From NCBI GenBank assembly GCA_041908585.1, contig JAYRFB010000035.1:1-21208 (forward strand): DNA of 21,208 nucleotides, in the 5' to 3' direction. Source of the stretch: CAINDZ01 sp041908585 (GTDB taxonomy: Bacteria > Krumholzibacteriota > Krumholzibacteriia > LZORAL124-64-63). Below, in pieces: positions 6,633 to 13,778 of the stretch. The notes beneath the pieces were generated by a model. That model worked only from the letters and a program-made list of their open reading frames with translations. It did not search any database and was not told the DNA's origin. Within the stretch, counting starts at the first letter, position 1. Every line of letters begins with the position of its first letter. The position numbers and the translations under genes were made by a program.

Positions 6633-6907
6633 AAGCCGCCACCGCTGACGGGCCCGGTGCCCCAGAAGTTGCTGCCGGGCGTCGGGTCGCCGACGATGGC
6701 CGGAGCCACGCCATCGCCGAAGACCAGGTCGTCCGGGATCTTGCAGCTGCAGCAGACGGACACGTCCGTGTCCAGCAGGCCATCGTCGCCGGTCCCGGCC
6801 AGCAGCGGCGCGAACTCCAGCCGCTGCTCCAGTTCCGTGGCGCCCAGCCCGCGCAGGCTGGCCTCGAGCTCGGCATCGGTGAAGACGGGATTGTGGTTCT
6901 CGTTCAC
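6629..6907 (-). CDS. candidate RiPP precursor peptide, 92 residues, Cys- and Gly-rich C-terminal half
   Basis: The GTG start is supported by an excellent AGGGAGG site 6 nt upstream. The product has no signal peptide. Residues 1-48 are acidic and predicted helical (DAELEASLRGLGATELEQRLEF...), like a leader. A cysteine cluster VCCSCKIPDD follows (Cys52, Cys53, Cys55), then a Gly/Pro-rich tail (VFGDGVAPAIVGD..., ending VSGGGF). I recognise no named family. A short acidic helix followed by clustered Cys and a Gly-rich end, directly before modification-type genes with overlapping reading frames, is what a ribosomal peptide precursor looks like. The modified residues and cleavage point cannot be told from sequence. 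It could instead be an ordinary small protein of unknown function. Confidence 0.65.
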   Translation of the reverse strand: MNENHNPVFTDAELEASLRGLGATELEQRLEFAPLLAGTGDDGLLDTDVSVCCSCKIPDDLVFGDGVAPAIVGDPTPGSNFWGTGPVSGGGF

Positions 6908-7098
6908 GGTTTCCCTCCCTGGTTTCGTGAATCGTCTCGGGTGGACGCGACCCTTTCGGCAAGGACGGCGCCGACGATCCGCAGGAAGGTCAACTGGGCG
7001 TGCAACATGCGGTTGCGGCGCTGGTCACCACGGGCGCCGCCACGCCGGCGACAAGGGGCGGCGACACGCGCGGGGACCGTGTCGGCGCCCGGCGTCAC
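6904..7098 (-). CDS. doubtful small ORF upstream of the precursor gene
   Basis: A 64-codon frame (GTG start) whose TGA overlaps the GTG of the candidate precursor gene (GTGA), like the other junctions in this cluster. A shorter version would start at the ATG before LHAQLTFLRIVGAVL. No Shine-Dalgarno sequence precedes either start, the end of the frame is built from the precursor's own ribosome binding site, and the protein resembles nothing I know. It may simply be the 5' leader and promoter region. The gap 6908-7149 holds no other gene and no convincing promoter hexamers. Confidence 0.2.
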   Translation of the reverse strand: MTPGADTVPARVAAPCRRRGGARGDQRRNRMLHAQLTFLRIVGAVLAERVASTRDDSRNQGGKP

Positions 7099-7149
7099 GG
7101 ACGCGACGCGACCGCGCCGCTCAGGCAGGGATGCGGGACCGGAGGGTGC

Positions 7150-7941
7150 CTACTCGGCGCCGTGCAGCACCACGAAGTCGGTGCCCGGAGGGAGGCTGCG
7201 GTACATCTCGGCATAGTGTTCGGGCTGCAGGCGGATGCGCACGCGCACCAGGTCGGGAGCGCCCTGGCGCAGCATCCGCCACTTCTCGCCCAGGCCCATC
7301 GGCAACTCGCTGGGCGGCAGTTCGCCCTTCTGTTCGGCCTGGCCGCCGGTCACCTCGAGGGCCAGCCCCTCGGCGAAGCGGACGCGGTACAGCGCGGGCA
7401 CCGGGATGGCCTCTTCCGGCGTGGGAGGCACCAGCACCTCGCCGCTGGCGGTGCCGACCTCCGGCCCGACGATCTCCATGCGCGCGCCCGGATGCGGCGG
7501 GTCGATGCGCGCGCCGGTCCAGACGCGCTCGTGCCAGTCCTTCGGCAGCCTGGCCGCGGCGCCCCAGCGGCGCGGCGTGGCCACCTCGATATCGGAGACC
7601 GGGAAGTTGCGCATGATGACGCCGCCGAGCACCAGCTGCAGGGTGCCGCTCGCGGGATCGAGCACGAGGAAGAACGAGTCGGTGCCCGCCTTGGCCAGCC
7701 AGTCCTTCAGGGCCGGGTTGGCCGGGAACGAAACCGGGGCCCGGGCCGGGGCGGATTCGGCCGCGGGGGATTCCTTGTCGGCGGCGGCGGACTTCCCGGG
7801 GGCGGACTTCTCGGGGGCGGATTTGCCGGTGCCCTTGGCCGACGCCGGCTTCGGCGCGGCCGCGGCGACGGACGCCTGCGGGGCGCCTCCCAGCGCCAGC
7901 GCAAGACCCGTCAGCAGCACGACCGTTCGCAGCGACTTCAT
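7150..7941 (-). CDS. exported protein of unknown function linked to L,D-transpeptidases
   Basis: A 263-residue protein with an N-terminal signal peptide (MKSLRTVVLLTGLALALGG..., cleavage probably in ASVAAAAPK). A low-complexity Lys/Ala/Ser/Pro stretch follows (about 29-70), and then a globular domain with no motif I recognise (DSFFLVLDPASGTLQLVLGG at about 87-106, then PEEAIPVPALYRVRFAEGLALEV). It ends PPGTDFVVLHGAE. The ATG at 7941 has a GGAG-type site and starts 11 nt after the stop of the second L,D-transpeptidase gene, so it closes that operon. The K/S/P-rich linker suggests a domain held in the periplasm or cell wall. A role in peptidoglycan or envelope remodelling is inferred only from its neighbours. 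Confidence 0.75.
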   Translation of the reverse strand: MKSLRTVVLLTGLALALGGAPQASVAAAAPKPASAKGTGKSAPEKSAPGKSAAADKESPAAESAPARAPVSFPANPALKDWLAKAGTDSFFLVLDPASGTLQLVLGGVIMRNFPVSDIEVATPRRWGAAARLPKDWHERVWTGARIDPPHPGARMEIVGPEVGTASGEVLVPPTPEEAIPVPALYRVRFAEGLALEVTGGQAEQKGELPPSELPMGLGEKWRMLRQGAPDLVRVRIRLQPEHYAEMYRSLPPGTDFVVLHGAE

Positions 7942-7952
7942 CCGGCTCCGCC

Positions 7953-8582
7953 TCAGTAGATGTACACCGGAGTCCCGATGGGACTCTCCTTGTAGACCAT
8001 GGCCAGGTCGTCCTTGCCCAGCCGGATGCAGCCATGCGTCACGCCGCGTCCCAGCAGGCGCTCGTAAAGCGTCCCGTGGATCATGTAGCCATCGCCCATG
8101 TCCAGCGCGTAGTCGCCGAGCATGCCGTACTCGATGCGGTCGCTGTCGCGGCGCGGCAGCGCCTCGCCCTTCTCGATGTAGTCCCAGTCCGGGCGCTTCC
8201 AGGCCGGGTCCGTGCGCTTGTTCCGCACCTTGTGGATGCCGCGCGGGGTGTCGAAGACCCACTGGCGACCCTTGCGCTTGGCGGTGTCGCGCTCGACGAG
8301 CTTGTACCCCGAGCCGGCCGAGCACACGGCCGACAGCGTCGTCTTGGAGCCCTTGCGCAGCTCGAGCCGGTTGTGCGTGCGGTCGACGACGATGTAGACC
8401 TTTGCCGGCGGCTTCGTGAAGTTCGCCTCGAGCTTGCGCCGCGCCACGGGATCGCCCGCGAAGGCGAAGTCGGCCTCTCGGTAATGGTAGCCGGAGCGGT
8501 CCACCATCAGCAGGGCCGCGCCCGCGAGCACGACCAGCGCCCCCAGGAAGATGCCCGTGCCGATCAGCAGCCGCCGTGTCAT
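7953..8582 (-). CDS. L,D-transpeptidase (YkuD domain), short form
   Basis: A 209-residue protein with an N-terminal membrane anchor (residues 5-27, uncleaved or signal-like) and a YkuD catalytic domain from about residue 62 (VYIVVDRTHNRLELR). The active-site segment is complete: His169 in MIHGTLYE and Cys185 in VTHGCIRLGKDDLAMVY, followed by PIGTPVYIY, the usual last strand. Such enzymes form 3-3 peptidoglycan cross-links or attach proteins to the meso-diaminopimelate residue of the stem peptide, in the periplasm. The ATG overlaps the stop of the preceding L,D-transpeptidase gene (ATGA, 4 nt), so the two are translationally coupled. Which reaction each of the pair catalyses cannot be told. 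Confidence 0.93.
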   Translation of the reverse strand: MTRRLLIGTGIFLGALVVLAGAALLMVDRSGYHYREADFAFAGDPVARRKLEANFTKPPAKVYIVVDRTHNRLELRKGSKTTLSAVCSAGSGYKLVERDTAKRKGRQWVFDTPRGIHKVRNKRTDPAWKRPDWDYIEKGEALPRRDSDRIEYGMLGDYALDMGDGYMIHGTLYERLLGRGVTHGCIRLGKDDLAMVYKESPIGTPVYIY

Positions 8583-9739
8583 CGCGCCCCCTGCTGGCTG
8601 CCGGCGTGCGCGCGCCAGATCTCGGAGAACCCGCCGGTGCCGTCGCCGCCGATGATCGTCACCGGCGTGCCCACCGACACGCGCTTGAACAGGTCGTCCA
8701 TGTCGCTGTTCGCCAGGGCCACGCAGCCCTGCGTCCAGTTCTCGTTGCGGCCGCCGTCGCCGTGGATCTCGATGAGGTGGCCGATGCGCGCGTTGCGCGC
8801 GATGCGGCCCGCCTTCTTGGCGGCGGCGAACTCGCGGCGGTCCTCGGCGTTCGGGTAGTCGAGCATGAGCGCCTTGTAGTACGTCGTCTGCCCGCGCCCG
8901 CGCTTGGAGGTGACGCGATAGCGGCCCTCGGGCGTGGCGCCGTCGCCGGCCACGCGCTTCTCCTGCAGCATGTTCTTGCCGAAGTCGGCGTGGTAGGTGC
9001 GGGTGCGCACGCCGCCCTGGTAGAGCGCGACCTCGCGGCGCTCCTTGTTGACGATGATGGCCGCGCCGCCGCCCCTGGTGCTGGCGATGGTCTCGTTCAT
9101 CCAGCGAACCCACTTGTTCACGTTGGCGCGGTCGGCGAAGCGCTGCACCACGCGGACACCGCCGAGTCGCGCATCGCCCGCCTCCTGCGCGGCCCGCGAG
9201 GCCGCCTTCACGGCGGATTCGAAGTCGCCCTCCTTGAGGGCGATGCGGGCTTCCTCCGCGAGCGCCGTGGCGCGCATGAGACGCCGCCTCTCGTTCGGCG
9301 GGAACTTGATGCCGTCGGCCAGCCTCACGGTGTCGCCCACGAGAGCGTTCGACCGGGCCACCGCCGCCTCGGCCGCCTCGCGAGCCTCGGCCACGCGCTT
9401 GCCGGCTGCCGCCAGCACCGTCGCCGCGTTGGCCGCGGTCAGTCGGTAGCTGGACGCCGCCACACGATAGTCACGACGCCAGGGGAAGGCAGCCCCCTGG
9501 CGCCGGTCCTCGCTGATGGACCGCTCCATCTGCAGGCGCACCAGGGCGATTTCCTCCGGCAACACGCCGTCGCCGGTCACCGCGAGATTGAGGGCCTTGT
9601 CGGCCTCGCTCCGCGCGGTCAGGGGGGGATGATGCCAGCCCTGCAGCCAGGGCCAGGTCCATGCGACCGCGGCGGCCGCGACCGAGAAGGTCACGGCCGC
9701 CGCGATGATCACACGCCGGGAAGGTCGGCGAAGCTCCAT
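8579..9739 (-). CDS. L,D-transpeptidase (YkuD domain) with N-terminal helical region
   Basis: A 386-residue protein with an N-terminal signal anchor (about 9-27, VIIAAAVTFSVAAAAVAWTW). An Ala/Glu/Arg-rich helical region follows (about 40-205) with repeats such as ALAEEARIALKEGDFESAVKAASRAAQEAG, resembling DUF4398/TPR-like segments. The C-terminal YkuD domain starts near AAIIVNKERREVALYQGG. Catalytic residues are His326 (EIHGDGGRNENW) and Cys339 (TQGCVALANSDM). The fold should form 3-3 cross-links or anchor envelope proteins. The ATG has a TGGAG site 7 nt upstream. It lies 66 nt after the DUF4398-like lipoprotein gene and overlaps the next transpeptidase gene by 4 nt. The helical region may bind the upstream lipoprotein, which carries similar Ala-rich helices (inference). 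Confidence 0.92.
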   Translation of the reverse strand: MELRRPSRRVIIAAAVTFSVAAAAVAWTWPWLQGWHHPPLTARSEADKALNLAVTGDGVLPEEIALVRLQMERSISEDRRQGAAFPWRRDYRVAASSYRLTAANAATVLAAAGKRVAEAREAAEAAVARSNALVGDTVRLADGIKFPPNERRRLMRATALAEEARIALKEGDFESAVKAASRAAQEAGDARLGGVRVVQRFADRANVNKWVRWMNETIASTRGGGAAIIVNKERREVALYQGGVRTRTYHADFGKNMLQEKRVAGDGATPEGRYRVTSKRGRGQTTYYKALMLDYPNAEDRREFAAAKKAGRIARNARIGHLIEIHGDGGRNENWTQGCVALANSDMDDLFKRVSVGTPVTIIGGDGTGGFSEIWRAHAGSQQGAR

Positions 9740-9805
9740 CGAATCTCCAGATGTCCGTCCGGGCGACGTCCGTGTCGCACCAACGATCCCGGTGTTTGGT
9801 CGACC

Positions 9806-10417
9806 TTAGCGCTTCTTGGCGGCGCGCAGGGCGATCGCGTTGTTGACGTCCGCGGCGATGGTGTTGGCCGAGTTCATCGCGGCCTGGGCCTTCGTGCGGG
9901 CCTCGTTGAAGCGGCCGGCGGCCAGCGTGCCGTCAGCATCGGCCAGCTGCTGCTCGACGCCCATCAGGTCGCTCTGCAGCATCTTGATGTCCAGCTCGGA
10001 GCCCTTGCCCACCGGGGCCTCGGCGACCAGGCGCTGGGCCTCGACCAGGGCGGCGCGGGCGGCGGCCAGGGCGTTCTCAGCCTCGGCCTTCGCGGCGGCC
10101 TTGTTGGCCTCGGTCGTCTGCACGCCGGCCTCAGCCGTCTGCTTGGCCGTCAGGGCCATCGCCTCGGCGTTCTTGAACGAGCGGAACAGGACGAACTTGC
10201 CCTTCTGGGCCTCGACCTCGGCCTTCAGCTGGGCCATCGCGTTCTGGGCATCGCTCAGGGCCTGGGGAGCGTACTCCGCGGCACCGGCGGCCTGCAGCTG
10301 GGACAGGGCGGCCTCGGCATCCTGGATCGCCAGCACGGGCTCCTTCGAGCAACCGGCCAGCAGCGCGATGGCGGCGATCAGGATCACCGGAATGGCAGCA
10401 TTACGAACGAAGCGCAT
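9806..10417 (-). CDS. Ala-rich helical lipoprotein (DUF4398-like)
   Basis: A 203-residue lipoprotein. Residues 1-22 form a type II signal with the lipobox LLAGC, giving lipidated Cys23; Ser24 at +2 favours outer-membrane sorting by the E. coli rule. The mature part is almost entirely Ala/Glu/Gln/Lys-rich helix, with DAEAALSQLQAAGAAEYAPQALSDAQNAM (about 32-60) giving the DUF4398-type pattern, and a predicted coiled coil to the C terminus (AAKKR). The start at 10417 is preferred over one seven codons upstream because AGGAGA lies 6 nt before it. It heads an operon with two L,D-transpeptidases, so it may tether or scaffold them; L,D-transpeptidases elsewhere attach lipoproteins such as Lpp to the wall, but that role here is inference. 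Confidence 0.85.
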   Translation of the reverse strand: MRFVRNAAIPVILIAAIALLAGCSKEPVLAIQDAEAALSQLQAAGAAEYAPQALSDAQNAMAQLKAEVEAQKGKFVLFRSFKNAEAMALTAKQTAEAGVQTTEANKAAAKAEAENALAAARAALVEAQRLVAEAPVGKGSELDIKMLQSDLMGVEQQLADADGTLAAGRFNEARTKAQAAMNSANTIAADVNNAIALRAAKKR

Positions 10418-10967
10418 TGTCGTCTCCTTCTTTTCCACGCGACTTGCGGCGGGAGATCATCCCCCCGTCGCCCACTTACGGTCGCGCCTCCGCAAGGACT
10501 CCCCGGGCGTGCCCGGGGTAACCTCGACGCGGTGCGCCCGTTACACCTCAAGCCATCCGGCGCCATCGCCGGCGGCACAGTGCTCATGTTCCCGGGCGCG
10601 ACGCCGCCTGGCGGCGCACCCTCCCTGCCGAAGGGCGCCTGCAGCGCCCCCACATCATGCTGCTGGACGTCGACGACGTCAACGACGCGCCGGCCAGGGC
10701 CCCGTGAACCGACTGAAAATGCTCGACTTGCTTCAGGATTTCAGTCCCGGCCTGAACCATATGGCCGGATGAGCAGGGTCGGGGAGCCCCGGCGCCGCCG
10801 GCAGCAAGCGGACGCCCGTGCGACGGACCGCGGCCCTCGCACGTTTTTGCTGGCGCTCATAATATGAACCGTCAACGGGTATACAAGTTATTTTTTTCGG
10901 GAAGCTCCCGGAAATCACCGTGGATTGGACGCCGCCGGGCTCTGCGGACGTCCCCGGGCGGCTGCGA
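10418..10967. other. 550-bp intergenic region rich in inverted repeats
   Basis: No gene is supported between the DUF2797 gene and the lipoprotein gene. Several inverted repeats are visible: CCCCGGG/CCCGGGG (10501-10518); GGGCGC/GCGCCC (10633-10649); GACTGAAA/TTTCAGTC with a 20-nt spacer (10711-10746); and CCGGCC/GGCCGG (10747-10768). At 10855-10915 the sequence turns AT-rich and carries a minus-strand promoter. The region could be a long structured 5' leader of the lipoprotein operon or a small RNA gene. A 22-codon frame at 10704-10772 (plus strand) has no support. Confidence 0.5.
10859..10886 (-). promoter_or_regulatory. sigma70-like promoter reading toward the lipoprotein/L,D-transpeptidase operon
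   Basis: On the minus strand TTGTAT (10881-10886), a 16-nt spacer and TATTAT (10859-10864) lie within the most AT-rich patch of this region. An upstream A/T run (10889-10897) could act as an UP element. The predicted transcript would start near 10851, about 430 nt before the lipoprotein ATG, and would include all the inverted repeats of the gap. Confidence 0.5.
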
Positions 10968-11816
10968 TCACCCGAATCGGACCTCCACCCGGTACCCCGA
11001 ATGCCGGCGCAGGTTGATGACCCCCCCGTCCAGGATCAGGTACTGGCCCTTGATGCCCTGAAGGACGCCGGCGACAACCGGGGTCTTGTCCAAGTTGTGG
11101 CTGGTGACCTTCTGCGGCCACTGCCGCACGGGGTAGTGGAAGCGTTCCACCGCGCGGCCGGCCTCCGGCAACAGGGCCACGCCCCAGCCTTCGAGCGTGG
11201 CGGCGACCTGCCGCGCGAAGGAGTCGAGGTCCTCCGCCGGAGGGTCGCCCTTGAGCATGCGGGTCCAGTGGGTCTTGTCGGCGAAGCCGCCGTCGCTCAG
11301 GCGCTTTTCCACCAGCCCCACGCTGCGGCGATCGGGAAGCTCGGCCAGCGCGACCGCGGCGACCGCGCCCTGGTCGAGCCAGCGCGTCGGCAGGTTGGCG
11401 CGGCGCGTGATGCCCACCTTGGCGCCGCTGGTCAGCGACACGTACAGCACGTGCGGCTGGAAGCACTGCGACTGCGCGAACGCCTCGTCACGGCAGGGGT
11501 GGCCCGGGTGTCCGTGATGGCACAGCTCGGGCTTGACGATGCAGATATCCGCCTCGGGACGCGACTGCGAGCAGGGGAAGCAGAAGCCGTCGCCGAACGT
11601 CGACTTCGTCGCGCGCCCGCACAGGGTGCAGCGGATCTCGCCGAGGAACCGCAGCTCGACGGGCTCGCCCACGTGCGGGGTCAGCGCGCGGTCCGCGGCG
11701 GGGATGCCGTCCACGGTCGCGTCCTTGAGGAAGTACGCGACCGGCTTGCCCGGTTCCGCGCGCATCTTGCGCAGGATGCCGGACCAGGTGGCCGGCGGCG
11801 GGGTCGCAGCGGGCAT
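10968..11816 (-). CDS. DUF2797 protein (zinc-cysteine plus GIY-YIG-like domain)
   Basis: A 282-residue protein matching DUF2797. It has a Cys-rich zinc-ribbon-like N-terminal half (Cys63 and Cys66 in IRCTLCGRATKS, Cys79 and Cys82 in GFCFPCSQS), further cysteines in ICIVKPELCHHGHPGHPC (91-108), and then HVLYVSLTSGAKVGITR (122-138). That last segment has the spacing of a GIY-YIG nuclease core (LYV...VGITR). The biochemical function is unknown; a structure-selective nucleic-acid enzyme is a reasonable guess. The ATG has GGAGG about 5 nt upstream. It is 90 nt downstream of the aspartic-protease gene and appears to be a separate unit or a weakly linked operon member. Confidence 0.87.
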   Translation of the reverse strand: MPAATPPPATWSGILRKMRAEPGKPVAYFLKDATVDGIPAADRALTPHVGEPVELRFLGEIRCTLCGRATKSTFGDGFCFPCSQSRPEADICIVKPELCHHGHPGHPCRDEAFAQSQCFQPHVLYVSLTSGAKVGITRRANLPTRWLDQGAVAAVALAELPDRRSVGLVEKRLSDGGFADKTHWTRMLKGDPPAEDLDSFARQVAATLEGWGVALLPEAGRAVERFHYPVRQWPQKVTSHNLDKTPVVAGVLQGIKGQYLILDGGVINLRRHSGYRVEVRFG

Positions 11817-11906
11817 GGCGCCTCCGCGGGAAGGGGACGTCGCGGGCCCTTCGCCCGCGATCGTTCCCAGACTAGCGGACGGGCGCCGCGCCCGCCACGA
11901 CGCGGC

Positions 11907-13775
11907 TCAGTAGTAGGCCGCCGACCGCAGGCTGTGCACGCTGCCGTCGGCCAGCGTCAGGCGCGCCTCGATGCCGTCGCTGCGGGACCAGCCGGCCAGG
12001 CGCCGCCACCAGTCGTCGCCGACGGGCGCGCCGTCGAGCGCGATGATGCGCTCGCCTGCGCGCCAGCCCGCGGCCGCGGCCGGGCTGCCCGGCGCCACGA
12101 ACGCGACCACCAGCGCCTCGCCGTCCCGGTTGACGTCCAGCCCCAGCCGGTCGCGCGCCGGCGGCTCGGCGAAGCCGGCACCGGGCTCCAGCCACAGGCA
12201 ATCATGCGCGTAGTCGAAGGTCACGCGGAAGCGGTTCAGGATGCCGGCCCCCAGGTTCCCCGCCAGCTTCGCGGTGTCGAAGGCGCCGCCGACGTCGTCG
12301 CGATGGAACGACGTCGGCACGTCCTTCACCTCGAAGCCCGCGAGCGTGACCGAGCGCAGCGTGGCCGTCGTCGTCTCGATCGTGCCGCCGACGCCGCCGC
12401 CCTGCGCGCGCGAGGTGCGACGTCCCTCCAGCAGGCGGTTGTCGTCGGCGTAGCGCCGGAAGACGGTCAGCGCCCCGCCCTGCCCGGTATCGAGCGCGAA
12501 GACCGCCTCGGGCAGCCCCTCGATCGCCATCCTGACATGGCGGTGGCCGTCGCCACCGGGGATCACCTCGAGGCGGTGGCCCGCCCCGTCGTAGGTGAAG
12601 CGCGCGGGGTCCAGGAAGCGCAGCCGCGCGTTCGGGTAGTCCACGTCGACGACCAGCGCGTGGAACAGCTCCTTGCCCAGGATGACCGGCATGGGGCGCC
12701 CCAGCTGCCGGCCGATGTCGGAAAGGTCCAGCGTGGCCGCCGTCACCGGCCCGAGCGAAAGGGCGCCGATCTCCAGCCCGACCCCCTCGACGATGCCGGC
12801 GGTGGTCGTGCCGCCGATGCCCTGCGCCGGCACGGCGCCGCTGGCGACCAGGCCCAGCCCGTCGCTCGTGGCGCGGTCGAGCACGGTGATGCCGGCGCCC
12901 GAGTCCAGCACGATGGACGTGGGCTGGCCGTTGACGAGGCCCTCCACGAAGATCCAGCGGTCCATGTAGAGCTCGACGGGGATCCAGTCCGTGGCCGCCG
13001 CCCCGCCGGCCAGGCGGGCCAGGACGGGCGCCTCCTGCGCGCCCGGTCGCCGGAAGAGCCCGTCGGGCAGGCCGCGGTTGGCCTCGACGGTGGCCCAGGT
13101 CACGACCTGGTTCTGCAACGGGTTCTCGTCCAGCGTCTCCTGCCGGCGCGGCAGGCGCAGCCCGCCATCCTGGCGCGCGTCGAGCGCGCGCGTCCACTGC
13201 GTGCGGCCGTCGCGCACCTCGCGTGACCACTCCGAGGCGCCGGTCTCCACGTCCACGAGAAGGTCGTAGAGGTCGCCGTCCGCGTAGGCGAACCGGAGAA
13301 CGGCCCACGCGCGACCGTCCTTCTGCTCGTCCGGCAGGCGCGTCACCTCCACGTCGTGCCCATCGAGGTGGCGGCTGAACGCACGGTCCAGCCCGCGGCG
13401 GGTCGACGCCGCCTTGGCCGCGCCCATCGGCTCGACCTGGCCGCTGGCGTTGCGCTCCCAGGCGTCGTCGCCGTCCAGCGCCTCGGTGGTGCGGAACACC
13501 TTCAGGTCCACGCTCATGAGCTGCCGGCCGTCACGGCGCATCCTCACCGAGAGCGGGCCGCTGAGCCCGGCCACCTCGATGGTGCCCTCGAGCGTCAGGT
13601 CCTGCAGCGCGGCCATGGCGTCGCGGCCGCCCAGCCATTCGACGTGGCGCTCGAGCAGCGGCGCCGCTTCCGGCGCGATGGCGGCGTGGGCCGGCGCCCC
13701 CGCGGCCGCGGCCAGCATGATCGGCGCCAACAGGGCCGGGCGGCGCCACGCACCCGGGTTCACTTCGCGGGACAT
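11907..13775 (-). CDS. secreted retropepsin-like aspartic protease with C-terminal PDZ domain
   Basis: A 622-residue exported protein with a signal peptide at about 9-31 (ending APAHAA). The N-terminal region (about 35-250) resembles the outer-membrane lipoprotein-sorting-like folds often seen before these proteases. Two aspartyl-protease lobes follow: the first with SIVLDSGAGITVLD (287-300) and AQGIGGTT, the second with VFALDTGQGGALTVF (425-439) and GNLGAGILNRFRVTFDY. A PDZ domain closes the protein (about 543-612, FVAPGSPAAAAGWRAGERIIALDGAPV). Two D(S/T)G lobes in one chain would let a monomer form a whole pepsin-like site; family members with one lobe must dimerise. It starts 3 nt after the TrmB-like regulator's stop, so the two are probably co-transcribed. 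Its substrate is unknown. Confidence 0.87.
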   Translation of the reverse strand: MSREVNPGAWRRPALLAPIMLAAAAGAPAHAAIAPEAAPLLERHVEWLGGRDAMAALQDLTLEGTIEVAGLSGPLSVRMRRDGRQLMSVDLKVFRTTEALDGDDAWERNASGQVEPMGAAKAASTRRGLDRAFSRHLDGHDVEVTRLPDEQKDGRAWAVLRFAYADGDLYDLLVDVETGASEWSREVRDGRTQWTRALDARQDGGLRLPRRQETLDENPLQNQVVTWATVEANRGLPDGLFRRPGAQEAPVLARLAGGAAATDWIPVELYMDRWIFVEGLVNGQPTSIVLDSGAGITVLDRATSDGLGLVASGAVPAQGIGGTTTAGIVEGVGLEIGALSLGPVTAATLDLSDIGRQLGRPMPVILGKELFHALVVDVDYPNARLRFLDPARFTYDGAGHRLEVIPGGDGHRHVRMAIEGLPEAVFALDTGQGGALTVFRRYADDNRLLEGRRTSRAQGGGVGGTIETTTATLRSVTLAGFEVKDVPTSFHRDDVGGAFDTAKLAGNLGAGILNRFRVTFDYAHDCLWLEPGAGFAEPPARDRLGLDVNRDGEALVVAFVAPGSPAAAAGWRAGERIIALDGAPVGDDWWRRLAGWSRSDGIEARLTLADGSVHSLRSAAYY

Positions 13776-13778
13776 GAT

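Noticed and set aside
10704..10772. A 22-codon plus-strand frame in the structured gap
   Set aside because: GTG start without a ribosome binding site, no similarity, and it coincides with inverted repeats.
8576..10867. Very long plus-strand open frames (also 13356-16028, 1070-2395 and 5478-7616)
   Set aside because: They are antisense shadows of well-supported minus-strand genes or cross several genes; the translations are Arg/Gln/His/Pro-rich and match no family.
10889..10912. T-tract plus CGGGA/TCCCG hairpin resembling a rho-independent terminator
   Set aside because: The T run is on the 5' side of the hairpin on the plus strand and appears as A's after it on the minus strand, so it fits neither direction. 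The AT-rich patch is better explained as promoter/UP sequence.
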